A stretch of 20,393 bases of DNA from JBAXLO01 sp037134755 (GTDB taxonomy: Bacteria > Bacteroidota > Bacteroidia > Bacteroidales > JACABE01). The translations under genes were made by a program, and so were the position numbers. Shown piece after piece: positions 9,101 to 14,739 of this stretch (within the stretch, counting starts at the first letter, position 1; every line of letters begins with the position of its first letter). The stretch is taken from the NCBI GenBank assembly GCA_037134755.1, contig JBAXLO010000066.1, forward strand, positions 1-20,393, read 5' to 3'. The notes under the pieces are model-generated. The model ran no database searches, was not told where the DNA came from, and worked only from the letters and a program-made list of their open reading frames with translations.

Positions 9101-9289
9101 AGGATCATTTAATTCTTTAATTACTTGCTTAAACAATTCACGAGCTGCTCCATACTTTTCTTTGTTGAACAGTTCCATCGCATCACGATAGCGTGCTCCG
9201 GGATTCTTATAAATAGCTGTTTTCTGGGCATTAACAACAGTCGAACCAAGTATTGTGATAAATAGAATTAACAGTTTAACTTTTCTCAT
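6164..9289 (-). CDS. Large exported tetratricopeptide-repeat protein
   Basis: A 1041-aa protein with a signal peptide (MRKVKLLILFITILGSTVVNAQ). Nearly the whole mature chain is a solenoid of TPR helical hairpins, with repeated patterns such as YYxAxxLYxxxxYxxALxxFxxL and YPxSxxAxxALxxxGxIxxxxxxY from about residue 30 to 1000. The last 40 residues are a highly charged Lys/Glu helix ending EEEKLF. There is no enzymatic motif. TPR solenoids are protein-binding scaffolds; with the signal peptide this one should lie in the periplasm or on the inner face of the outer membrane. It is immediately upstream of the beta-barrel gene (11-nt gap). A gene pair of this type is familiar from Bacteroidota genomes, but I know of no assigned function. 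No perfect promoter was found in the 313-bp gap before it. Confidence 0.92.
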   Translation of the reverse strand: MRKVKLLILFITILGSTVVNAQKTAIYKNPGARYRDAMELFNKEKYGAARELFKQVIKELNDPKSVITADASYYAAISSLELFNKDAEFELTGFINNYPENTKINQAWFKLGCYQSSTDKQKQAIISFDNVDTYDLSKDQLTEYNFKKGYCYFIAANYDKAKKHLGDVKDGNSKYATPATYYYAHILYMDKNYETALIHFNKLKKDENFGSIVPYYIAQILYMQGKYDELLEVAPPLFKTSTPKRAPELAHLIGEAYYKTNKYKEAIPYLKIYQEKTNAHLTRDDDYQLGYAYYKTDVYDTAIISLQKVCTVEDSLTQNAWYHLGDCYIKINNKKFARTAFLTAYKNGLDKKIKEDALYNYAKVSYELSINPYNDAIESFQKYLKDYPNSTKIDEIQTYLVSLYLTTKNYKEALKSIESIKKRDSKLNEAYQRIVFNRAVDLFNESKLDEAEVLFKKAIEYDYNESIIALSHYWLAEGYYRNNSYVDAQKSYKKFMVSPGAYSMPEYNLANYNIGYTNFIQKSYSEALVYFKKFLLNRKSEGVKIINDAYLRTADCYFINKEYSNAIDYYNNAIELKQPDADYALYQKALSLGVQGKFEPKINTFLTIINGYKKSTYIAASKYELANTYLIIENNEKALKYYQEIYSDYPKSSYAKDALLKIGLIQRNMRNYTEAIATFKTVISKYPGTSSAKEALATMQNIYVETNKVDEFLDWVKGTPFANSFSVEEKDSMSYVAAENIYFNGDCEKSAPAFGSYITKYPNGAFLVPANFYKAECEFKAGNIDNALTSYEYVLTAPKSKFTEKALLNASSITFEKKNYDKAYNYYQRLESDAEYNSNIMTARTGIMRSAAKLNKYDKAMAAANNVLATPKISNELADESHFIIAKAYMAMDSTMQAQSEFSVLAKSKNGEINAEAKYNLASIQYKLGNYTTSENIIYDFISGSPSSEYWLAKMLILWADIYVKQDNFPQAKATLQSIIDKYEGPDLVAVAKEKLAAVLTLEKQKAEQKKQEQDLKKLKEDEVKINVDGEKKTKEEEKLF

Positions 9290-9488
9290 AGTTTATTAGA
9301 TGATTTTGTATGTAAAATTAGTCATTAAGTAGGCTTGTATTTAATTATAAATACATTACTTATCAACAGGCGACTATTAATAACTTTCTTATCAAAAAAC
9401 ACGCTAGAAATAAGTTAAATCAACTGTTTTCAATTATATTATGACAATATTTTTATGAATTTGTTATGCAAAAAACAAATTCTTTTCG

Positions 9489-9496
9489 TATCTTTG
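9489..9496 (+). promoter_or_regulatory. -7 promoter element (TATCTTTG)
   Basis: Exact match to the Bacteroidota -7 consensus TANNTTTG. The nearest upstream TTTG (9460-9463) is 25 nt away, longer than the usual 19-23, so the -33 part is weak. It predicts a leader of about 100 nt for the gene at 9603. Confidence 0.55.
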
Positions 9497-9590
9497 TAAA
9501 AAATAATACTTCAAGAACATTAAATTTGGAGTGCCTAAAATTAAAGAATATAGAAATAATCTAAGGTATAAATTAAAAACAAATTAAAAA

Positions 9591-9597
9591 AAGGAGG
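9591..9597 (+). promoter_or_regulatory. Strong Shine-Dalgarno AAGGAGG
   Basis: A complete AAGGAGG sits 5 nt before the ATG at 9603. This fixes the start codon. It is remarkable because the other genes in this window have A-rich leaders with no comparable site. Confidence 0.85.
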
Positions 9598-9602
9598 AAA
9601 GA

Positions 9603-10079
9603 ATGTCTTCGAATGAAAATGCAGAATGTTGTCCTGAATTTAATCCAGCACCATGGGATGACAAAATAGTTGAGTGGGATAACAAAAAGTTTATCAAGGA
9701 TCATGTATGTACGCTGTTTTACATGCCAATGAATTTTGGGAAGCTCATGAAAAAGCTTACTACAAAAGTAGAAAATGCTAAAGCAGAAGTGCCAGATTGG
9801 CTTTGCCTTTCAGAACATACTTCCAAATGGAATATGGATATTTACTTAGCTGTGGATAAAGAGGTGCCTGATGCTGAAAATACTTTAATCAGTGGAAAAA
9901 TGTTTACTAAAGTGTACGAAGGTCCTTTTAAGGATACCGGCAAATGGCATAAAGATTTTGAGAGTGTCTTAAAAACTAAAAACTTTACTGCCAAAAAGAT
10001 TTATATGTGGTACACTACCTGCCCTAAATGTGCCAAGAAATATGGTAAGAACTACACTGTTTTTGTAGCACAGATATAG
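9603..10079 (+). CDS. Conserved protein with CCPEF and CPKC motifs, possibly GyrI-like fold
   Basis: A 158-aa soluble protein with no signal peptide or membrane segment. The N-terminus carries ECCPEFNPAPWDDKIVEW and the C-terminus TTCPKCAKKYGKNY, so there are two Cys pairs, the second in a CxxC arrangement that could bind metal or be redox active. The middle part (VYEGPFKDTGKWHKDFESVL) resembles the effector-binding GyrI-like families, where a YEGPY-type turn lines the ligand pocket. Close relatives are common in Bacteroidota and other anaerobes and are often labelled simply hydrolase, without experimental support that I know of. It is a monocistronic unit with its own promoter-like box, a perfect Shine-Dalgarno and a terminator, which suggests independent regulation. 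Coding is secure; function is not. Confidence 0.85.
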   Translation: MSSNENAECCPEFNPAPWDDKIVEWDNKKFIKDHVCTLFYMPMNFGKLMKKLTTKVENAKAEVPDWLCLSEHTSKWNMDIYLAVDKEVPDAENTLISGKMFTKVYEGPFKDTGKWHKDFESVLKTKNFTAKKIYMWYTTCPKCAKKYGKNYTVFVAQI

Positions 10080-10147
10080 AAGGTAAATTATCGTAAGATA
10101 ACCTTAAGTCTGCAAGAAGGTAGTTAAAACATTGATTTAAACCTAAC

Positions 10148-10202
10148 ATGTGGGGTGTAAAAAATCTTAATAACAAATTTATTAACTTCACTCCACATTT
10201 TT
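10148..10202 (+). terminator. Rho-independent terminator after the 158-aa gene
   Basis: ATGTGGGGTG (10148-10157) pairs with CACTCCACAT (10189-10198), allowing one G-U pair, followed by TTTT. A second inner stem, TTAATAA (10167-10173) with TTATTAA (10179-10185), closes part of the long loop. Confidence 0.7.
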
Positions 10203-10357
10203 AAACAATGTATGTCTTTATTCATAAAAAGTTTGACCAATGTTCTCCTCTTTCAATTCTTTTTATTTGAGTAGTTTTTACTTTTAACATAGATATTTTT
10301 GCGTTCTCTAAACTAATTTCTCCTAACAAACATGAAATACATAAACATATATCTTGA

Positions 10358-10603
10358 TTAATTAAATTTGTTTTCCATAAAGGAAATTAATTTTCGATTG
10401 TCTTTAAAAGTATTTAAATTCAAAGTAAGACATCTATCATTAAATGTCATTTCGTGCATTATGGAATCTGCTTCATCGTTAAGGTAAATCACACTATCCT
10501 TTGAAGATTTAACCCAGTTTTTATTAAAATAAATAGTGTCCTGAGCTGTTAAATTAATAAAGAAGATAAATGTAATTATTATTAAGAAGAAAATGTTTTT
10601 CAT
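10358..10603 (-). CDS. Small exported protein of unknown function
   Basis: An 81-aa ORF with a convincing signal peptide (MKNIFFLIIITFIFFINLTAQ); the mature part would be about 60 residues (starts DTIYFNKNWVKSSKD). I recognise no family. Secreted Bacteroidota proteins often begin with a similar DTIYFNKNW stretch and continue much further, so this may be a shortened copy. A different frame stays open for about 54 codons immediately downstream, compatible with an old frameshift. It lies 41 nt after the 279-aa membrane-protein gene on the same strand and may be co-transcribed with it. Confidence 0.6.
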   Translation of the reverse strand: MKNIFFLIIITFIFFINLTAQDTIYFNKNWVKSSKDSVIYLNDEADSIMHEMTFNDRCLTLNLNTFKDNRKLISFMENKFN

Positions 10604-10644
10604 ATGTTTTATTTTTAATTTGTTTATATAATATAATATTCTAA

Positions 10645-11484
10645 TTATAATTCATTCCACCTTTTTAATTCGACAACATTGCCCCGATTTTCAATTGCAT
10701 TAATATCTGTATTTTTCGTCAAATGATTTGCTATGTTATTAATGAAAACTATAATTTCATTACCTGTCATTATATTATTAATAAGTTTAATCGCTTCTCT
10801 AAGCTCATCTTCTGATTCATAAGAATTATATTGACTCATATGAGTATGCCAATAACAATTCCCTTCAATGTTATCAAATCCAATTGTAATTTCATTATCT
10901 TGAGTAGTAATCCAAAGTGTTAACATTCCCGACTTACTATGATACTCAATAGTCATTGTGTCATTTTCTATTTTGAAATGATTAATAAATTGAGGGAATT
11001 GTTTTAGCATTCCATCCAAAACATATTTTGAAAATTCTTTCTGATTCATTTCTCTTTTAGTTTTACTTTTATTAATAAAATAAAAATGTAAAAGTATAAA
11101 AATGACAAGTATCAAACCAATAATCATTAATGTAATGTTGGGGTTTATGCCCCCACAACGACACCTTTCTGCAATATCATTAACCAAAGAGATTAGAAGA
11201 AATGCAAACCCTAAAATAAATATAATCACTTGCACATATATGTGTCTTATCCACCAGTTATTTAATTGTTTTGATAATCTTATAGGCAATCCAATAATAA
11301 AACATACACCTACAGCGATACCTGACATTAGTAAAATTGGTAATATTACAGTTGAATTTAATTCGTTATGTACATCTAATGATAATAGGTATGTAATTAT
11401 CAATATAGATACAATTAATGCAATTGTTATTTGAATAAAGCTTGTTTTATTAATTAGCTTTTTATAAATATTTTTAAGAATCAT
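10645..11484 (-). CDS. Four-TM membrane protein with soluble C-terminal domain
   Basis: A 279-aa protein starting at the ATG at 11484. A longer reading begins at TTG 11529, but a consensus promoter (11509-11540) overlaps that extension, so the ATG is preferred. Four hydrophobic segments lie at about residues 16-34, 46-67, 82-101 and 117-137, with a short Cys-containing loop (ERCRCGG) between the third and fourth. A soluble domain follows from about 150 to 279. It contains strands with TLWITTQDNEITIGFD and a WHTH motif, then an acidic helix (ESEDELREAIKLINNIM). That strand-WHTH-helix pattern recalls small immunity-type domains of polymorphic toxin systems, but no toxin is nearby, so this is only a resemblance. 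Function unknown. Confidence 0.8.
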   Translation of the reverse strand: MILKNIYKKLINKTSFIQITIALIVSILIITYLLSLDVHNELNSTVILPILLMSGIAVGVCFIIGLPIRLSKQLNNWWIRHIYVQVIIFILGFAFLLISLVNDIAERCRCGGINPNITLMIIGLILVIFILLHFYFINKSKTKREMNQKEFSKYVLDGMLKQFPQFINHFKIENDTMTIEYHSKSGMLTLWITTQDNEITIGFDNIEGNCYWHTHMSQYNSYESEDELREAIKLINNIMTGNEIIVFINNIANHLTKNTDINAIENRGNVVELKRWNEL

Positions 11485-11508
11485 GTTAATGAATATTTTT
11501 TTTCCATG

Positions 11509-11540
11509 CAAAACTAATTCTTTATACAATACAACACAAA
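11509..11540 (-). promoter_or_regulatory. Consensus promoter for the four-TM protein gene
   Basis: On the minus strand TTTG (11540-11537), a 20-nt spacer and TAGTTTTG (11516-11509) match the Bacteroidota consensus exactly. The predicted leader to the ATG at 11484 is about 20 nt. The site lies in the gap after the 311-aa gene, giving the downstream gene its own promoter. Confidence 0.75.
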
Positions 11541-11554
11541 TTAATTCTAATATT

Positions 11555-12490
11555 TTATATTGCTTCCTTCTTCACCATCACTGCATTTATTGTATATGTT
11601 GCTTTCTTATGCTTTTCGGGATTAATTAATTTTATAGGTTGAATTAGAGTTTCAAATTCAGGATGAGTAAAAGTAACAGTGTCGGCATCCTTAGTATATA
11701 TTTTTATGGTATAAATACCATCGATATCAGATGTTGTAGTTTTCTTTTGTTTCCCTGCAATAACAATTACTTCCGCAAGTGAGTTTGTTTTATTGATTTG
11801 AGTAGTTTTCCCTTTTATAAATATTGTATAATGCTTATGCGCTCCCGGTCTTTTGTGTAGTACTCTTGAGTTGTCATAACCAATTATAAATGTCCTATTT
11901 GTAGTTTTATAGTTATGCACAAGAGTGTCCATCATATTTCTGAGCATTATTCTACATCCCTCAATGTTAAGCGGTATCTGCTTGATGAGGTTCGCATTGG
12001 TTTGAGAAAGCAAATCTCTTTCAGGTTTAATGGTTTTAATTTTTAATAAATCACTTTTAAGTTTATTAATCATTTCTATAGTAATTCCGTAAGGTAAAAG
12101 TTCAGTAACCAATAACAGCGATTTATCACTAATATTTGTAGCTGCCTGATAAAAATCACTATCAGTCATAAGTTTTAGCTTGGTTATAGGATAAATAAGC
12201 AATTGCATTTCTTCAATGTTTTTGACAGAAAGGTAATATAATCGCATATTCTCTTTAATCTGGAAAGCTAATTCTGTTATAGTTTTACGCAGAAATGTTT
12301 TACCTACTGTAATAATTTTAGTTGTCTTACCTAAATTTTCATTAGCTTTTTCAATATTTTTAATGGTGTCGTCTAATTGTTTAACACAGTCAACAATAAT
12401 TTGACTGCCACTCCAAATAGTACTATTTTTATGCATAATATGGCTTACCATCTTAAACATTCTATAATATACAGCTTCAGTTTCTGTCAA
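11555..12490 (-). CDS. Helical protein with C-terminal carboxypeptidase-regulatory-like domain
   Basis: A 311-aa protein with no signal peptide or lipobox, so probably cytosolic. Residues 1 to about 200 are mainly helical, rich in Lys/Ile/Asn, with no motif I recognise. The final 90 residues look like a CarboxypepD_reg-type beta-sandwich: AEVIVIAGKQKKTTTSDIDG, then IYTIKIYTKDADTVTFTHPEFE. That domain is usually found on exported or outer-membrane proteins such as SusC-like receptors, so its presence on a leaderless protein is odd. A -7 box is 75 nt upstream. The gene is followed, after a promoter, by the four-TM gene. No function can be assigned. Confidence 0.8.
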   Translation of the reverse strand: MTETEAVYYRMFKMVSHIMHKNSTIWSGSQIIVDCVKQLDDTIKNIEKANENLGKTTKIITVGKTFLRKTITELAFQIKENMRLYYLSVKNIEEMQLLIYPITKLKLMTDSDFYQAATNISDKSLLLVTELLPYGITIEMINKLKSDLLKIKTIKPERDLLSQTNANLIKQIPLNIEGCRIMLRNMMDTLVHNYKTTNRTFIIGYDNSRVLHKRPGAHKHYTIFIKGKTTQINKTNSLAEVIVIAGKQKKTTTSDIDGIYTIKIYTKDADTVTFTHPEFETLIQPIKLINPEKHKKATYTINAVMVKKEAI

Positions 12491-12564
12491 TTTGTGTGTT
12501 TTTAATTATTAATGATTGATATTAGTTCGTTTAAAAATATTAATTATTGCCTATCTTAACGCAA

Positions 12565-12572
12565 CAAATGTA
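12565..12572 (-). promoter_or_regulatory. -7 promoter element (TACATTTG on minus strand)
   Basis: Exact TANNTTTG match 75 nt upstream of the 311-aa gene. I found no TTG at the normal -33 distance, so the call is tentative. Confidence 0.45.
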
Positions 12573-12636
12573 CTTAATATTCACATCAATTACATTATTT
12601 TATTTAATATTATAATAATAAATAATATTAGCTAAA

Positions 12637-12950
12637 ATTAAATTAAAGTTATGGAAACATAAGTATTGAATATCTGAAATATAAATCCTATTTATTGAAA
12701 ATAAAACCTTATTTAAATAACTTAAAATCGCATTTATAAAACTTATTATGTCATTATTTTATAATAATGACATAATAAGTTTCAATAATGAGATAAATAT
12801 TCAAATAATGCGAATAATTGTTTCAATAATGAATTAAATATATTCAAAAATGAAATACTAATTTCTAATAATGGGATTAAAAGATTAAATAATGCTTTTT
12901 AATATTTAAGAAATGAAATTATATTTTTCAATAATAAAATAATTAATCAA
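12637..12950. repeat. Degenerate 21-bp-period array with an orientation switch
   Basis: An AT-rich array with a period of 21 bp. On the plus strand the ATG of the core TTCAATAATG recurs at 12767, 12788, 12808, 12829, 12850, 12871, 12892 and 12913, and as ATA at 12934; all but one of these steps is 21. Left of 12760 the same motif appears on the minus strand at 21-bp steps (slots at 12752, 12731, 12710, 12689, 12668 and 12647), with recognisable TTTCAATAA, TTTCAGATA and GTTTCCATA. About six minus-oriented units therefore face about nine plus-oriented ones. Units are diverged, with indels in only one or two, so this looks like an old array. There is no open reading frame through it. It occupies most of the 526-bp gene-free gap 12491-13016. 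Confidence 0.8.
12739..12782. repeat. Perfect 20-bp inverted repeat at the pivot of the second array
   Basis: Positions 12739-12758 are the exact reverse complement of 12763-12782, with a 4-nt loop TTAT. This is the point where unit orientation switches. There is no T run on either side, so it is not an ordinary terminator. Confidence 0.93.
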
Positions 12951-13016
12951 GCATATTAAGATTGAAAACATGATTAATCGTTTTTAAAAGAGAAACTTTA
13001 AGATTACAACAACATA

Positions 13017-13409
13017 CTATTTTATGACAGAAGGCTTTTTTGGCTTCTTAAGTTTAGAAGTATTTTCTTCAACCTTAAATTTTATTATTTCCCTTACCAA
13101 ATTTAAAGGGATGGGTTTGTTTATTGGGAACTGTATAGCACCTTTTGAAGTCTTGTATTCCTTTAATGCTTCTTTGAAAAAGATAATTGGAGATGCAGTT
13201 GGATATAATCCGATATGATTCTTGGCAGCGGCAAACCACAACAACATCCCGTTTTGTTTGTAGCCGGGCATGTTATAACTTATTGCTTCTTGTGCTTCGG
13301 GAGCTGTTTCTTTAATTACTTTTCTTAAATTCTCTAATATTTCTTTTACTTCTTTAGGGAATGTTGAGATGTATTCGTCAACAGTATTGTATGTTATTTT
13401 TGTTTCCAT
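13017..13409 (-). CDS. DUF1801 / YdhG-like protein
   Basis: A 130-aa soluble protein. The pattern TVDEYISTFPKEVKEILENLRKVI, then EAQEAISYNMPGYKQNGMLLWFAAAKNHIGLYP, then INKPIPLNLVREIIKFKVEEN is diagnostic of the DUF1801 (YdhG/Fra-like) family, a small alpha/beta fold related to frataxin-like iron chaperones; biochemical roles in most members are unproven. Length is normal and the C-terminus is a basic tail (KKPKKPSVIK). It is 42 nt downstream of the lipoprotein gene and could be its operon partner, but a promoter-like sequence (13426-13455) overlaps that junction. Confidence 0.9.
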   Translation of the reverse strand: METKITYNTVDEYISTFPKEVKEILENLRKVIKETAPEAQEAISYNMPGYKQNGMLLWFAAAKNHIGLYPTASPIIFFKEALKEYKTSKGAIQFPINKPIPLNLVREIIKFKVEENTSKLKKPKKPSVIK

Positions 13410-13425
13410 ATTCGTTTTAATTTTG

Positions 13426-13455
13426 TAAAAGTATAAATTTATTCAATACAATCAA
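13426..13455 (-). promoter_or_regulatory. Possible promoter of the DUF1801 gene
   Basis: Minus strand TTG (13455-13453), a 19-nt spacer and TACTTTTA (13433-13426), which matches the -7 consensus at 7 of 8 positions. It overlaps the last codons of the upstream lipoprotein gene. Confidence 0.4.
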
Positions 13456-14039
13456 GGTCTGCCTGTTCCTTCACATGGATTACATACATTACCACCTGTA
13501 CAATACTCAATAATTGTATAGCTTAAGTTACTAATCGGCTTGTTAGTTACTTTAAGTTTAATATCAGGCTTTTTATATTCTTTCTTCAAACATTTAATCA
13601 TTCCCATTGATTCAAAATTATAAGAAGGTAATCTAAATTTAGTTTGCTTCCAGTCTTCAACAATAATTCCGTAATCACCTGATTCAATATCAAAACTAAA
13701 CGCTCCTTTAGAATTAGTATAAATCTCTTTAACGATTTTGCAAGTATCGGAATTGATTAATCCTTTTATTACATAAATCTTTTTCTTGTTAAAAGGTTTA
13801 ATCTTATAAGTGTTGTCATTGGGCTTTATCTGCACACCTCCGCACCATGTTTTTTTATGCATTATGATGCCACTTACCTGATAAAACTTATTTGTATGGC
13901 TCTTAATACTATCTTGTTTAAGTGTCTTATTCTGCTTTGTTTCTAAGTGAAAAGTGTCATGTTTAACATCATTATTCTTATTGTTACAAGCAATTGCCCA
14001 AATAACTAATGCTATTAAATAAATTGCTTTCTTTTTCAT
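13452..14039 (-). CDS. Lipoprotein with Cys-rich C-terminus
   Basis: A 195-aa protein with a lipoprotein signal: MKKKAIYLIALVIWAIAC, with Cys18 as the lipidation site, followed by an Asn/Lys linker. The mature domain (about 55-165) has the look of a carboxypeptidase-regulatory-like beta-sandwich: YQVSGIIMHKKTWCGGVQI, then EIYTNSKGAFSFDIESGDYGIIV. The last 15 residues contain three Cys (CTGGNVCNPCEGTGRP), which could bind metal or form disulfides. It follows the VOC gene after 12 nt, so the two are probably one transcript. I cannot name a function. Confidence 0.82.
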   Translation of the reverse strand: MKKKAIYLIALVIWAIACNNKNNDVKHDTFHLETKQNKTLKQDSIKSHTNKFYQVSGIIMHKKTWCGGVQIKPNDNTYKIKPFNKKKIYVIKGLINSDTCKIVKEIYTNSKGAFSFDIESGDYGIIVEDWKQTKFRLPSYNFESMGMIKCLKKEYKKPDIKLKVTNKPISNLSYTIIEYCTGGNVCNPCEGTGRP

Positions 14040-14051
14040 TTTAATTTTAAC

Positions 14052-14567
14052 TTATTTTGTACGTCCGCCTTCAAATTTATCATATTCAATATCGTTGGCT
14101 TCCCAAAGCTCTATCTTGTTGCCTTCAACATCAAGAATATGAACAAACTTACCGTAGGAATAACTTTCGACAGTATCAGCGAAAGCTACACCTTCTTTCT
14201 TTAATTCAATAACCAAAGCATCCATGTTATCTACCCTGTAATTTATCATAAAGTCCTTGGTTGAAGGTAGAAAATAAGTTGTCTTCTCACCAAAAGGACT
14301 CCATTGCGTAAAGCCTTTTTTAGTGGTATCGGCACCTTGTCGCCATTCAAATTTCGTTCCATATTTATCGGTATCCAAACCTAAATGCGTCTTATACCAT
14401 TCTCTAACTTTAGCAGGGTCTTTGCATTTAAAAAAGATGCCACCAATACCTGTTACTCTTTTTAGCTTAGGTTGATCGTTGCTTTTGGTTACAATAATTG
14501 TTTTCAATGCGAAACCTAGTCCGAAAGATGCTACAAGAGCAATAATAATTAAGATTGTTTTTTTCAT
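14052..14567 (-). CDS. Membrane-anchored VOC (glyoxalase/bleomycin-resistance) family protein
   Basis: A 171-aa protein. Residues 4-22 are a hydrophobic anchor or uncleaved signal (ILIIIALVASFGLGFALKT). A VOC fold follows, from about 39 to 157: GIGGIFFKCKDPAKVREWY, then HLGLD, and a closing strand VHILDVEGNKIELWE, where the final Glu is a typical VOC metal ligand. The family includes glyoxalases, dioxygenases and resistance proteins, so the reaction is open. Most VOC proteins are cytosolic; an N-terminal anchor is unusual. It is the first gene of a likely three-gene run with the lipoprotein and DUF1801 genes. Confidence 0.88.
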   Translation of the reverse strand: MKKTILIIIALVASFGLGFALKTIIVTKSNDQPKLKRVTGIGGIFFKCKDPAKVREWYKTHLGLDTDKYGTKFEWRQGADTTKKGFTQWSPFGEKTTYFLPSTKDFMINYRVDNMDALVIELKKEGVAFADTVESYSYGKFVHILDVEGNKIELWEANDIEYDKFEGGRTK

Positions 14568-14612
14568 TGTTATTATTTATAAAATTTAAAACTTAATTCA
14601 AAACAAATACGT

Positions 14613-14691
14613 CGTCATTGCGAGGAGGCACGACGAAGCAATCTATTGTATTTACGACAATTGAGATTGCTTCACTTCGCTCGCAATGACG
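14613..14691. repeat. REP/MITE-like palindromic element
   Basis: CGTCATTGCGAG (14613-14624) pairs exactly with CTCGCAATGACG (14680-14691), and GAAGCAATCT (14635-14644) with AGATTGCTTC (14664-14673), separated by an asymmetric internal loop. ATTGT and ACAAT continue the stem inside. This GTCATTGCGAG-type palindrome is a dispersed element familiar to me from many bacterial genomes. It is much richer in GC than its surroundings. It lies between the SUMF1-like and VOC genes and could also serve as a transcript end. Confidence 0.85.
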
Positions 14692-14739
14692 ATAAGTTAC
14701 TTTTGAAAATGGACTCATAATTAGTATCAATAACTTAAC

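Larger units (their letters stand above)
9290..9602. other. Divergent intergenic region between the TPR gene and the 158-aa gene
   Basis: This 313-bp AT-rich stretch has no credible ORF. It must hold the promoters of both divergent genes. The only clear signals are the plus-strand -7 box at 9489-9496 and the Shine-Dalgarno at 9591-9597. For the minus-strand gene the best candidate is a 7-of-8 match, TAATTTTA (9320-9313), with no good -33 partner. Confidence 0.6.

Noticed and set aside
11102..11434. Plus-strand 110-codon ORF opposite the four-TM protein
   Set aside because: It is antisense to membrane segments of a better-supported gene and has no promoter or ribosome site.
11485..11529. TTG-started N-terminal extension of the four-TM protein
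   Set aside because: A consensus promoter lies across this stretch, so transcripts would start inside it; the ATG at 11484 is preferred.
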